Shown piece after piece: positions 35,128 to 46,830 of a stretch of 64,000 nucleotides of DNA. The notes under the pieces were generated by a model. It saw only the letters and a program-made list of their open reading frames with translations, was not told the origin of the DNA and did not search any database. A program made the position numbers and the translations under genes. Source of the stretch: Gnetum montanum (taxonomy: Eukaryota; Streptophyta; Gnetopsida; Gnetales; Gnetaceae). The DNA lies in NCBI GenBank assembly GCA_015680685.1, contig MNCI01007715.1, positions 360,577-424,576 on the forward strand. Reading direction: 5' to 3'. The stretch's first letter is position 1. Each line of letters opens with the position of its first letter.

Positions 35128-36896
35128 TACCCCCATGACTGAATCAAAACTCATCCTCAAGTTCCTTACAAAATATTGGGAAGGTATGGGATTGTTGACT
35201 TTAATGGAACTAATGGTGAATGGGATGATATGTGAATGAATCATCATTACAGAACATGACAAAACTAGTGTTCACGACAACAAGAGTGAACACTTTATAC
35301 ATTTGACATCAGGCCTTATTGGCAGCTAAGAGAGAAAAGAGAGAAGAGAGAAGAAGTCTACTACTACCAACGCCAAGATTCCATCTTTTGTTGTCCATCC
35401 ATAAGTGCGCCATCAATCTTGTTCCTTGCATAACTGCTTCAGCACCGATCCATTCCAAGTGTTCCCTCCAGATCCAATCCATTGTTGTATGATTGCCATA
35501 TGCACACACAACACAGTCTTATATTAGCAAGGATAAATAAATCACAATGCAGTTGATACCTTGCTTCGGTGAAAGGTCCATTGGCTGAGTTGTAAGATGG
35601 TTGATTACGAATTCTTGAGATATAATATTGATGAGTACCAAAGGTGTACGAGTTAGGAGAAAATTGAAAAAATTGGACCAGGACCCCACCCCCATGACTG
35701 AGAGCGAACCTCTGGTAGCAATAGAATGGGAAAAGAGAAGGAATAAGAAAGATGAAGAAAAAGAAACAACGACAATGCCAATAAAATGGATGTCAAAGAT
35801 GGAAATGAACAAAATAAATGACAATTGAAAAAATGTTTAAGGGAAAGAAATTAACGGATGCACCAAATAGGAATGCTAGTTGGTGCTCCCCAAAGCAGGC
35901 TCATGCCCTTAATGCCCTGACATTCTCACATTTAAAGAGTCCGTAGGCTCTAGAAATGTCATTTGTAAACAAAAGTTAAATTCTTAACTACAAGAATTTA
36001 CCAAAAAGAAAACAATGCGTCAACCAAAATATACACTAATGATACAACCGACAATGAGGTGAACAATGGAGAAAGAATGATGGAAAGAAGAGGATGGAAT
36101 GGAATCTCAAGAACAAGGTGGTGTACAGCCCCTTGTGTATTTAATGAGTAATGTGACTTGGTAGATCCCATTCCAAATCTGGCCTCAAACAAACTACATC
36201 CAGTGACTTCGCATTAATGCATTCGGCCAATTAATCCACTTTAAGTAACAAGAATGCATCCCTCAAAGAGCCACCACCATTCTGACGAAACAAGGAGAAA
36301 GTAGGAAGCGAGGAAAGGCCTTAGTTAGAGGGAACATGTTTTTAGTTCCATAACTAGTGCTTGTAGCCCATATGATTATTTCTTCTAAGGGGTGTGCTTT
36401 GAATCCTCACTGTTTTTTTTTTTTTTTGTTTTTCACTGTTATTTTTTTATGTTTTTCGTTAGAACCACACCATGCAAAGACTTATTATTCTTATTTTTAT
36501 TCACTCAGCTTCCCAATAATTGGGTAACGTCGAAACAGTAAGAAAACTCAAGAAGAAAACATCCAAGCACCCAAGAGAATGNNNNNNNNNNNNNNNNNNN
36601 NNNNNNNNNNNNNNNNNNNNNNNNNNNNNNNNAGAACCATACCTTAGTATCAACATCATAACTTAAAGGTAAAAATCAAACATTAACAATCAATGGAATA
36701 CAGTTCATACCATCTTTAGAGCACTTATTAAGTGATGAATCAAACAAAGTAATAAAACACACAAAGAAATGAAAAAGTATAAACGAGGTTGTAAAACAAA
36801 AATAAGAAAAGTTAAAGAAATTGTATAACAAAAATGTGTAAGACAAAAAGAACTAAAAAGAACTGAGGATCTCAATTGATTAGCACAGGTGGCCAT
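35128..36896 (-). other. Element C PPT and 3' untranslated region
   Basis: The PPT (- strand CAGTCATGGGGGTA) is at 35128. The region is collinear with B 22565-24462 and A 9779-11787, with a GA-rich run near 35330-35352. Assembly gap of 51 N at 36582-36632. No supported gene. Confidence 0.65.
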
Positions 36897-36912
36897 CTCC
36901 CCCATGACTGAA
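36897..36912 (-). other. Internal PPT-like motif, element C
   Basis: The - strand reads CAGTCATGGGGGAGA after the residual integrase stop, as in A and B. Confidence 0.6.
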
Positions 36913-36927
36913 TTGAAAGGAAGAGAT

Positions 36928-37596
36928 TCAAAATAATGAGCACTTATTTAAATTTTTTAGAAGTGTCCAACATCTCCCAATTGATGTTCTTAGATTAAGG
37001 GTTGGAAGTTGGCGACACTCATACTCCAATGTATCTATGCTTTCATTTTGGTTGCAAGTTGTTCCCCCAGTTAGTTCCATGCATATTGGTGGGTTGCTCT
37101 CTTGATTAGCTGTCAACCACTGGGTGTTCTCTTGTTGTGTGGTTACTACATACAGGAACTTTTGTATCTAAGCTTCTTGGGCACACCGGTTGCATACAAG
37201 AAATGCTGAGCATTCCTGTACGTCATCACCCTCTATATCACTATATGTAATGCATGGAACTTTCTTCTTCTCGATCTTTCCATAAATATTTTCCTTAGAT
37301 ATTTCCAGGGAAAGATCGTGGATTCTTAGACATGTGTTTATGGTACTTAGCCATGTCCTCCCCATTATAATTGGGAAGTCTCCTTTATTATTGTTAACTT
37401 CTATCACTAGGAAATCAGCTAGGTATGACCAACCACACACAGTGGTAATAATGTCCTCCACAAGTCCTAAGGGGACAGTGATGGACTGGTCAGCTAGCTC
37501 TAATTGTATATTTATCTTCTTAAGTGGAGGCAAGTTCCAGGCTTTATACATTTCTTATGATATTAAGTTGACTTCGGAACCTGAGTCAAGAACAGC
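36928..37596 (-). pseudogene. Element C protease with residual pol end
   Basis: The catalytic triplet is intact (VLDSGSEVNLIS; DSG codons at 37579-37587). One stop follows ISQ-equivalent position, then 37168-37551 is open: MYKAWNLPPLKK, DQSITVPLGLVEDIITTVCG, IIMGRTWLSTINT. A short tail (36928-37116) ends NKCSLF then a stop, equivalent to PCSIF at the end of A's integrase. RT, RNase H and integrase are therefore deleted. The closeness of the protease to an open state, compared with A, suggests later loss of function or a function for the product. Confidence 0.82.
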
Positions 37597-37859
37597 CTTA
37601 TGTGGTTCATTCCTAGGGACTTGGAGGTAGATTAAGGGACTTTTGGGGTCAGAGAGTTTTCTAGGAAGGTGGCCCACCTTTATCCAGTTAGTCACGGTAT
37701 GTGTTAACATAACCATGTGCGTTGAGCTCTGTTGTTGGTTTGAAGGGATCTCCTAAGCCTTTCTTGATGGAGGAGTGGTCATAGACTCAACTGCTTGTGG
37801 TTGTGAGAGCTTTTTTGGATTGTTGGTTCTAAAGAAGGGTCTTCTCTTTATATAGTTTT

Positions 37860-40239
37860 TAGAACTAGCAGCGGGTTAAAGGTTTACAACTCTCGTAGCA
37901 TTACATTGTTGTAGTTGAGTGGGGAGTTCCCCTTGCATCATTGGAGCGGGTGGTAGTGGAACTATCGACATAAGAGATGTGGATGGATTCAGAGGATGGT
38001 ATGCATGTGGAGTGTCTCTTCCAGGAGAGGGAGTCCTAAAATACTCTTGAACTTGGTAGTGACGTTGTGGGGTTACGTGATCCATAGAATCACTTGGAGA
38101 AATTGGCTGCTGCACGTAATAGCCATATGGATCTAGTTGCCGGTAAGGGTATTGTTGCCTAAGTGGTGGCATCCCCCATGACTGTGGGTATTTCCACTAC
38201 TGGTGTTGCTTCATAGGTTGTGGCAGAGTTCCACTTGGATAATACGTTAACGGTTGGTGGAACTACCTTGGGGATAAGGTAATTGATGGGGTGCTTGCCA
38301 TTTGTTAAGTCTTGGATTGAGTGCATACACCCCGGACTCTTGCAGATGTGAGATTATTGGGAAACATCCCTTAGGATGGTCATATCGGCAGATCTCACAT
38401 CCACTGTCATTGTCCGTATCAGAATCCACAACCTCATCAGCGATAGTCATTTTTCCCTTATCCTTGTTACGTGCATGGTCCGAATCTCTCCTCTTTTTCT
38501 TATCATGATCACTACTTCGCTCCTTAGACTCCTCTATGATTTTTAAAACAGTTTCAAATCTACTGTCTAAGGAGTCCCATATTTGATCTACCTTAGCTAA
38601 CACTTCGGTTCTCAACTTTTGAAGCGGCAAGGTTTTTCTGTTCACCAACTCCTTGAGTGGTGACTCATCCTCTTCCTCACAAAATATTACTCCCCTCTTT
38701 CGGAGGGAAGGATCGCAGTTATACTCTTCTGCTCTTTCTCTTTTCTGTAGCTCGCCTTCTTCCTTAGCTACTTACTCCAACAATCTATGAACATCATGGG
38801 ATCTAAGTTCAAATAATCTCCCATGGGCATATTTCCCAAGGGTTCTCCTGGTTTCATATCTTAGCCCATCCATGAGATGGTGGAGTTGATCTCGTTGCAC
38901 GTAACCATGGACTTGGCAACAATGTAGCAGTGCATAATATTGGCCCATGGTAGCATCCAAGGGTTCGTGATTATCCTTCTTCCATCCTTGGATCTTTTTT
39001 CGCAAGTTGGACACTCTGGAGTACGTTTGATATTTATTTTTAAATAGTTCTAACATCGTAATCCACCTCCTAATGGTTTCCAATTCTAAGGACCGGTACT
39101 AGCTTTTCGCTTCTTTTATGAGTGTCCTTAGGAACAACTTTAATTTTTGCCACTTATTTTCAATATTTTGCAAGGTGTAGGCATCGTGAAATGCTTGTAA
39201 GTGGTTCTACAGATCAGTGTTGTATCCCCCCCTCAAACCATGGAATATTATTCATGTCTAGTCTCTTGATCCAGCTATCTTTCTAGTGCCTTATAGGTAT
39301 TCTCATAGCCTCCGTAATGTTTAACATACTCCGAGTTGCTAGTAGGGGTTCATCATTGTCATTTCTTTCATGGCATCTATGATGCCTATGCGGTTCCCTA
39401 CTTTCCCTTCTTCTATGCCTAGATTCCCTAAAACGCCCTCGTTCTTGCTCTCGACTCTCTCGTCGAGGTCTCTCATCTTGCTTACCCTTGTCCTCACGGT
39501 TGGGCTCTTTGTGACTGCGTCTTGATGTGCAAGGAAAGGGTGAATGTTGCAATGAAGGTGAAGAAGAAGGGGAACCATCACCATGATGATGTTTCTTACC
39601 TTCTCTTTGGTGGCTACGACCTCGATCGTGATGACGATCAAAATGCTCGTTCTTATCTTGTGTATGTGTTCCCTCATTGAACACTTGGTGTTCATGAGGA
39701 TTAGAACTAGGGTTATGTATCGTGGAGTGAAGGTTTTGATAAACCACCTCCTCACTATCGTTAGGAGGGGAAACATCATTTTTTGAAGAACCTATTGAGA
39801 TAGGTTCACCACCCTTAATTTCTCTAATGATAGGCGAAGCATTGTGGGGTCCTTTGCCCTTTAATGATGTATGGTAACTCTCCCGCCGTATGTCCCATTG
39901 ACGTTGCACTGTTGTGGAATGGTAATCCCTTGTGTCGTAATCACATACAATGTATTTATCATATAGCTGTGTCATGTCTATCTATGCAAGAGCACGAAGA
40001 AGCATGTCAGGGACTACCCGGTCTAGGGGTAACACTATGTTACCTTGCAGGTCTCTCCAGCGCAGTTGTTCTTCTTGGTGGAGGATAAAGGTAAAATCTA
40101 GTATATACTCATTGTGATGAGTATACACTACCCTATACTCTTAAGGAACTGGCGGTTCTTGGTTATGTATGTTGTGCCGCCGACTGTCTCTTGTGTGATC
40201 CCTAGGCGGTGATGTGCTTTTATGAGAAGAAGAAGACAT
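37860..40239 (-). pseudogene. gag: Element C gag, nearly open
   Basis: The ATG at 40239 begins MSSSSHKSTSPPRDH. The frame carries only a few stops: two in the first 90 codons, then 230 open codons (39283-39975) covering the end of the N-terminal domain and a long basic linker rich in Arg, His, Ser and Glu. The capsid core follows (38772-39083 and upstream; MLELFKNKYQTYSRVSNLRK, KIQGWKKDNHEPLDATMGQY), then a helical segment and knuckle variant CEICRYDHPKGC (about 38366-38401; CX2CX3HX3C), then a Pro/Gln/Tyr-rich tail (37876-38172). It is the best copy of this gag in the window. Confidence 0.87.
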
Positions 40240-40365
40240 TGTTATCTTGTTGGTGTGCTATTGACCATTTTTTAAATTTTCTTCTGATTAACCCTAAGGG
40301 TTCGTTTAAGCTTCCCAATGATGTGGATGATTTCCTATGTTCTATTTAGCACACAAACAACTTAG

Positions 40366-40383
40366 TCCCTAGCAACGGTGCCA
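40366..40383 (-). other. Element C primer-binding site
   Basis: The - strand reads TGGCACCGTTGCTAGGGA, one base from the LTR end. Confidence 0.8.
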
Positions 40384-40384
40384 A

Positions 40385-41224
40385 TGATGAGTGGCGAGGT
40401 ACCCCTACACTCAACCATATGAATACGAGCATTACACACGCGATCTAGTTGAACTCCGTAGACTAAGTGCCTACACGCCTTATGGAACATCTAAGGTTAA
40501 TCAGTTGTTGTTCTCCCAAACTCACTTGTATTTTTCATGATTGTATGGTTAAGTGAGTCTGAGGTATGTGATTTTTATATCTTTTATGTTTTATCGCCTA
40601 TGCTAACAAAGGAAAGGGTGAAGAGACTAAGTAACTAACTTTAACTAACTAAGCTTTAATTAACCTAGCATCAGTATCTGTTCCCACTTGCTATTTCACA
40701 TCCTGAACCAATGCAACACTACTGGGATTACCAAACACTATTTGTTACTAGGATTACCAAGCGTAACGCACGTGCTCGAAGTAGTCGTACTGAATGCACT
40801 TAACTAGGAGTTAACGGTTGAGAGAGAATTAATTAACTAATAAAGCATTTAAACATTTCACAATAATTAAAGCCCTATTTAGCTTAGTCCATGCACTGCA
40901 AGGTTTATCCAAAATTTCATCTTTATTTCTGTAAACAAACGTGTGCTCAGGTACAATATTTGCTTGAATAAAGATCCGTTCACTTTGGGACTTCTACTGC
41001 GGGCACATGGAAATTATTCTAACTCTGGAATGGAAAAACTGCTAGAGTTTGGCTAAGGTCTAGATCTCAATGGAGAAACAAGGGAGAGCCGCCTATTATT
41101 TATAGAATTGGCGGTGCACTGTGATATCACGTATGCGATATCGCAAGGAAAGATGTGATATCACGTATGTGATATTGTAGGGAAAGATGCGATATCGTGG
41201 CCAATGCAATATTGCGTCCCATCA
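40385..41224 (-). repeat. Element C 5' LTR
   Basis: 54 bp longer than its partner because of extra U3 units: GATATC at 41123, 41137, 41157 and 41191 and GATATT at 41171, spacings 14, 20, 14, 20. Confidence 0.9.
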
Positions 41225-42190
41225 ATAAGACTAAAATTCTGGTTTGTGGTACTAGAAATCAAAATTACAATTTTTTTTCTTGGGAAAAAAGAATTAATAT
41301 ATGTAAAAATTATAAATATTTGGGAGTTGAATTTGATAGTAAATATAGTTGGAATACCGTTATTGCTTAAAGGGTTTCAAGTGGCAAGCAAGCTCTATTT
41401 TCTCTAAAAAATAATTGTAGCAGGAAACAGATTTTGGCATAGAAGATCATAAGGAAACTTTTTGTAGTATCGTCTAACCTATATTATTATATGGATGTAT
41501 TACATAGGGACCTTCTATTTCCACACATAATTGAAAAAAATTAGATCATGTTCAAACATAGTTTCTTTTAGATGAATTTCAAGTGAAAATGTAGACTTCT
41601 TATGATATCTTACTTTTAGAAGTAGATTTGATTACTCTTGAAGTTGAAGCCTTTTGTCAATTTATTACTTATACATAAAACTTAAATTACATGGAAGAAG
41701 TCAATTATGTTAAAAAGATCATGAATGCTACTCAAGAAAATGGATTGTTCCATCAAGGAAAATTATGACTTTAGTCACGCAACATTGTAATAGGGGATCT
41801 TCTTGTAAACAAAAGGCTTTTTCAAAAGACTATAAAAGAAAAAGTCTTGGCCAAATTTTAGTTAAACACATCAAGAAAAAAAAATTTTTTATTTACATTC
41901 TATTAGAGGAAGTATCTATTCTCAGCTATTCTTATTCATCCAATGAATCAAATTATTAGAGCAAAAATGAGCTTTCATTATCTTCTTATTGAGACAGGTC
42001 ATTGGATTAATTTATTAAGAAAAGAGTGTATTTGTAGACTATGCAAAAAAAAAAAATCATAATTGATGAAAAATTTATCTTTTTATTTTGCCCATCTTTG
42101 CCTCACATTCAAATGAATTATAATATTAATTGTAATCTACTAATTGTTTTCTTTTAAATTAACCCAATTTGCTTAGGATATTAAATCAAT
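41225..42190 (+). pseudogene. LINE remnant, 3' part
   Basis: Continues the RT from 34341: TKILVCGTRNQN then KNYKYLGVEFDSKYSWN (41225-41350), the RT thumb region with the conserved YLG motif. A C-terminal Cys-rich site CICRLCKKKK followed by FCP about 20 residues later (42030-42095) matches the C-terminal zinc site of LINE proteins. Full of stops. No 3' poly(A) tail or target duplication could be identified. Confidence 0.72.
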
Positions 42191-43586
42191 GATGTTTTTA
42201 AACTTCTTAAAAAATGTTTTGAGGCTTTGTAACAATCCAACAACTCCTTTATGATTTCTTGGATGTAATAAAAATTTAAAGTTTCTAATTTCCAGTAAAT
42301 CATTATCAAATGCTTCACCTACCATAATCATTACACAAGTTATAAGTTTTTGATGCAATTGGGAAATGTTGAGTTATAATTTTAAAAAATTTTCAAAAAT
42401 GAATTTTGAAATTGATGTAGTCAAATAGATCCTTCGATGGTCTCAATGGACATAAGTAAAATTATAGTTTCAATTCTAATGACATAGATGGGATAAAAGC
42501 ACTAAGATGATGATGTTTTTGAAATCTAATTAAAATTATTTTTGAATTTCTAAAGTCAAACCTAGGTCTCTCACATGCTAGGTGAATATTTTATCTAAAA
42601 TACAACACAAATGTTTTGGAAATATTTTAAACTCAATAATAAATAACTTTGTTTAAACAAAAGGAAAACAATATTCAAACTTTAGAGTTCTAGGTACACA
42701 AATAATGGCATTCAAACAAGATGAATAGATTGTGAACTCATACAAGTCTTCCTTGTTCATATCTATCCTTTCTACAAGCTCATTAGACCATATTACTTCA
42801 CATTATAAATAATTATTTTAATCATCTAAACTATAATAGAATTTCTTGGAAAATATTTTAAACTCAATCATAAATAACTTTGCTTAAAGGAAAGGAAACC
42901 AAAGTTTGACTTTAGTATCCGAGGTTTGCTAATATGCTAATTGAAAATAAGGGAAATGATATTAGTGAAGTCATAAAAGTCTTCCTTACTCATAGTTATT
43001 CATCTTAGAAATTGATGAAACCTTATTACTTTAGCATTTGATCTTGCTAAATACTTATTCCAAAGTCATCCCAAAATTCTTACTTCACAAGGTCATATGT
43101 ATTAATTATGAGATTGAAGAATAGATAATTGTGTTCATCTTCCCTCTATTTCCTATTTTTCCACAATACTTTATAGTTTTTTGGAGGCTCTCCAAAAATT
43201 TTGTAAGAAGGATGCTAAGAAATTTTGAACATTTTCATTCTACTAGCTAGTTTTTTACTATTATTTTATTTTAGTTTATTATTAATCTAGGATTAAACTA
43301 AAAGTATATTAAATTTGGATTAATTTGTATAGGAATGTATCAAACTTCTTCCAAATATATTCACTAAATAAATAGCATATATTTTGGAGGATGTGGAAAA
43401 TTTATTAAACTTGTCCCTTGGATATTTTATGATTATTTCTAAGTGGTCATCTATAGGGGATAGGATTTTGTTGCAATTTTATGAAATATACAACTATTTT
43501 ATAAGCCTTTTCAATTAGAAATACATTATAATATCATTATGATTGGACTTTACTTGGTAGTATAAATAGTAGATCTTTGAGATATC
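42191..43586 (+). other. AT-rich intergenic DNA
   Basis: No gene is seen. Two diverged copies of a segment of about 235 bp lie head to tail (about 42610-42840 and 42845-43060), each with ATATTTTAAACTCAAT and AAGTCTTCCTT. Confidence 0.5.
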
Positions 43587-44454
43587 TGATGAGTCATGAT
43601 TATGTCTACGGTAATATTGAGTCCCAAGAAATGATGTCGAATATCCAATATCATCTCCTTCATGCTAGCCTATAAATACAACACTTGGGTGCACAGTTGA
43701 GGGATAGTTTAGTTTCAATTTTTAGTTAGCTTTTTCATAGATTGTTAATTTCTAGTTCTGTTATTCCCAATGCATGCCTGTAGTGTGATGTTTGTGATTG
43801 TATGACACTCTTATTCGAGTCTGACATAATTGGACACATTACATGACTAGAAATAAAGATCACGATTACTTCCATCATTACAGCATCCACTTAGATTTAT
43901 TATTAATTTAACTATTTAATTATTTACTATTTTCCTTAGTTAATATTTCTATTTATTGCTCTTTATGATTCCTATCATTAAGAGGAATGAGTATGGCTAA
44001 TCATAAGCACTTAAGTGTAATTACTTGGTAATCCAATAGTGTATTGTTTGGCAAACCCAATGATGTAAAGTTGGCAATTCCAGCAGTGGTTATAGAAAGT
44101 TCAAGATGTGGGCAGACGCTTAGAAATGAATCTTCATCACACATAGGCTAGTTAGATTTTACTTTCCATTATTCAATAGCTTAATTAATTTATCTCTTTA
44201 TTGTCATTAGAAGAAGCATAGGATTAGACAACATCATATGCCTCACTTTGGACCAAACCATACATGACAAAGTTACCACTAGTCTGAACTATGATCAAAG
44301 CATAATGATTTAGATGCACAACTAGTTCCANGAACTATAATCAAAGCATAATGATTTAGATGCACAACTAGTTCCATCCATGGAATTTGACTAGATCATG
44401 CATAAATGCTTGTGATTCATATGGTTTGGCGTAGGGGTGCCTTGTCACTCATCA
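43587..44454 (+). repeat. Element G 5' LTR
   Basis: Starts TGATGAGTCATG, ends CACTCATCA. TATA (TATAAATA) at about 43671-43678. A single N at 44332 is flanked by two copies of a 45-bp segment, probably an assembly join. Confidence 0.75.
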
Positions 44455-44455
44455 T

Positions 44456-44473
44456 TGGTGTTGTTGTTAGGGA
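44456..44473 (+). other. Element G primer-binding site
   Basis: TGGTGTTGTTGTTAGGGA, a decayed form of the family PBS. Confidence 0.65.
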
Positions 44474-44578
44474 TGGTTCTAGTTATCTAAACTAGTTATA
44501 TTATACATGATTTTTGTAAACATATTAATGATATATCTTTGGGAAATATTAAATCACACACATCATAAACCAACAACA

Positions 44579-46830
44579 ATGTCTCTTTCACAAGGAAGTG
44601 ATAATGCTTGGTATAATGAAAACATTCATTTGAGAACTAACAAGATATATGGAGAACAAAGTTGGAGTGACCAACCTTATGTAGGGATTTCATATGTTCA
44701 TGACCATCCTGATGATACTCAAAAACCACAATCACCTAAGACAGACAAACCTAGAGAAGATGAAGTAAGTCCTTGACTAGGGAAGGCCCCAAGGCCTAAG
44801 GTCTTTCAAAATCTAGAAAGGATAAATCAAGGGATCCTAGGGAATACTATAGAATCCATGAAAATCCTTCTAGTTCCTCATCTACCTCTTCCTATTCAAC
44901 ATTTAGCTCTGACAAAGGTGAATGTAGATATAGAGACCAAGCTCATCATTGGCATCAAAATAAAAATTAAAATTAAAATCGAACACATGGGAGAAATTAA
45001 AGACATCAAAATGAACATAGACAAAATCATCAAAATTAAATGGATAGAAATAGAACTTTTCATTACAACATGTCTAACGATAATGAACCCTTATTGGCCA
45101 CTAAGAGCCTAATGCAAATCATAGAGGTAGTTAAGATCTCTTTTAGGTATCGCAAAGAAAGTCACCTACCTAGGCTTGATATGAATAATATCCCTAAGTT
45201 TATAGGAGGCTATGATTCACATCCACAACATCATTTACAAGCCTTCCATGATGCCTATGTTTCATACAACATTGAAAGTGGGTGGCAAAAGCTTAAGTTC
45301 TTTCCTAGGACACTGATTGATAGAGTTGAAGTGTGGTATAGATCGTTGAAACCAAATTCAATTCAACGATGGTCTACAATGTTGGAACTCTTCAATGAGA
45401 AATACCAAACCTATGCAAGGGTGTCCAACCTGAGGAGATAGATCCAAGGATGGCAACAAGAACAACATGAACCCTTGGACATGACCCTAGATAGATATTA
45501 TTCTCTACTGAATAGATGCCCAAGCCATGGTTTCTCTTTTGAAAGGTAACTTCTCCACATCATAGATGGGTTTCGTAATGAAACAAGAGAGATCCTTGGG
45601 ATGTATGCCCTAGGTCAATTATATGAGCTATGAATCCATCAAATTTGAGAGCTAATTGAGCATGTGGAAAAAGAATAAGGAGAGCTATGTAAATGGAATA
45701 ATGTTGAGAAAAATCACTAGGATCCAACTCTTCAAACAAAGGAGGTCCATAAATATGATAAGGAGAAAGAGGTAGCTCTCAATAAGGTGATTCTACAACA
45801 AACCTTGCTAATGCAAAAGCCTATTGATGATCTTGAAGCAAAGTTTAATAGGATGTCAAAGTGGATATATGAAAACATTCCAACTCTCATTGAGATAGTC
45901 AAGGAGAAGATCATGCAAAACAAACCAAGCTATCATAATAAACAAAGAATACAAAACCAAGAAATAGCCAAGAACACTTTTCAGTAAATAAGAAAAATGG
46001 TTGAAGAAAGTGAGGCTATAGACTCAACTATAGACGAATATAATGGATGTGACATCTACATATATAACCATCTAAAGGGCCATTGTTCAATCTTGTTGCA
46101 TCTACATGAGCATTGGGTAGGTGCATTAAACCCAAAGTTTGTACAAGAGCACATGCCTAAGAGATTTCCTTTCCCACATGGTAATTATAGGTAGCCTCAC
46201 AACCAACTGTACTATCCTAGGAGGACTTATTACCAGCCTTAACACTGTCATCAACCACAATGGCAACAACCACAGTTGTGGGGGAGACCACCACCAAATC
46301 AGCCCTATCCCTCCTACTAGCCGAAACTACATAAATATTACATTCAACACCTTGTTTCTCTAACTAGTTCTACTTCCTCTACTTTAAATCGCCACTATCA
46401 CTCTCTTGAGTACCATCAACCCATGACATCCCCTAAGGGATCACCACCATGTACCCCTTACCATCCATCCTACCCTCAATATTCTTATACTCCACCTTAT
46501 TACATGCCACTGCCAATGACACAGAAAGGTTCAACACCCTAGTATCATCAAATGAATGCCACTTGTGCTATGAATGTGCATAGAAATGTTGATGCCAGTA
46601 GATTTTCACCATAAACTTGAAAACATCCTTTCCTTAGGAAGGGCTACAGGTGAAAGCATAACACTCATGAACCAACCACATCGTCCAAACCAACATAATG
46701 CTAATCTAGTGCAACACATTCCTTTTCACCACCACAATCCTCTAATCTTACACAAGGACCATCATCCATTGTTACTTCAACACCCAACCAACATAATGAA
46801 TCTAATAGTGTGGGGAGACAAATAAGTCCA
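44579..46830 (+). pseudogene. gag: Element G gag, broken
   Basis: The ATG at 44579 (MSLSQGSDNAWYN) opens 66 codons that differ from the Ser-rich start of B and C. A Lys/Ile-rich decayed linker (44858-45112) is followed by a well preserved capsid core at 45040-45441 (HLPRLDMNNIPKFIGGYDSH, RWSTMLELFNEKYQTYARVS). A helical segment and a ruined knuckle (CDIYIYNHLKGHC, second Cys lost) follow near 46045-46085, then a Pro/Tyr/His-rich tail. Stops and frameshifts separate the parts. Confidence 0.78.

Larger units (their letters stand above)
34342..41224 (-). mobile_element. Element C: gag-protease only relative of A
   Basis: LTRs of 786 bp (34342-35127) and 840 bp (40385-41224) flank a 5.26-kb internal region on the - strand. 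The 5-bp flanks are both ATAAG (34337-34341 and 41225-41229), a perfect target duplication within the LINE RT. Gag and protease are the best preserved of the family here; RT, RNase H and integrase are missing as in B. A 51-base run of N lies at 36582-36632. LTR divergence is modest, so this is probably a younger insertion than A. Confidence 0.92.
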
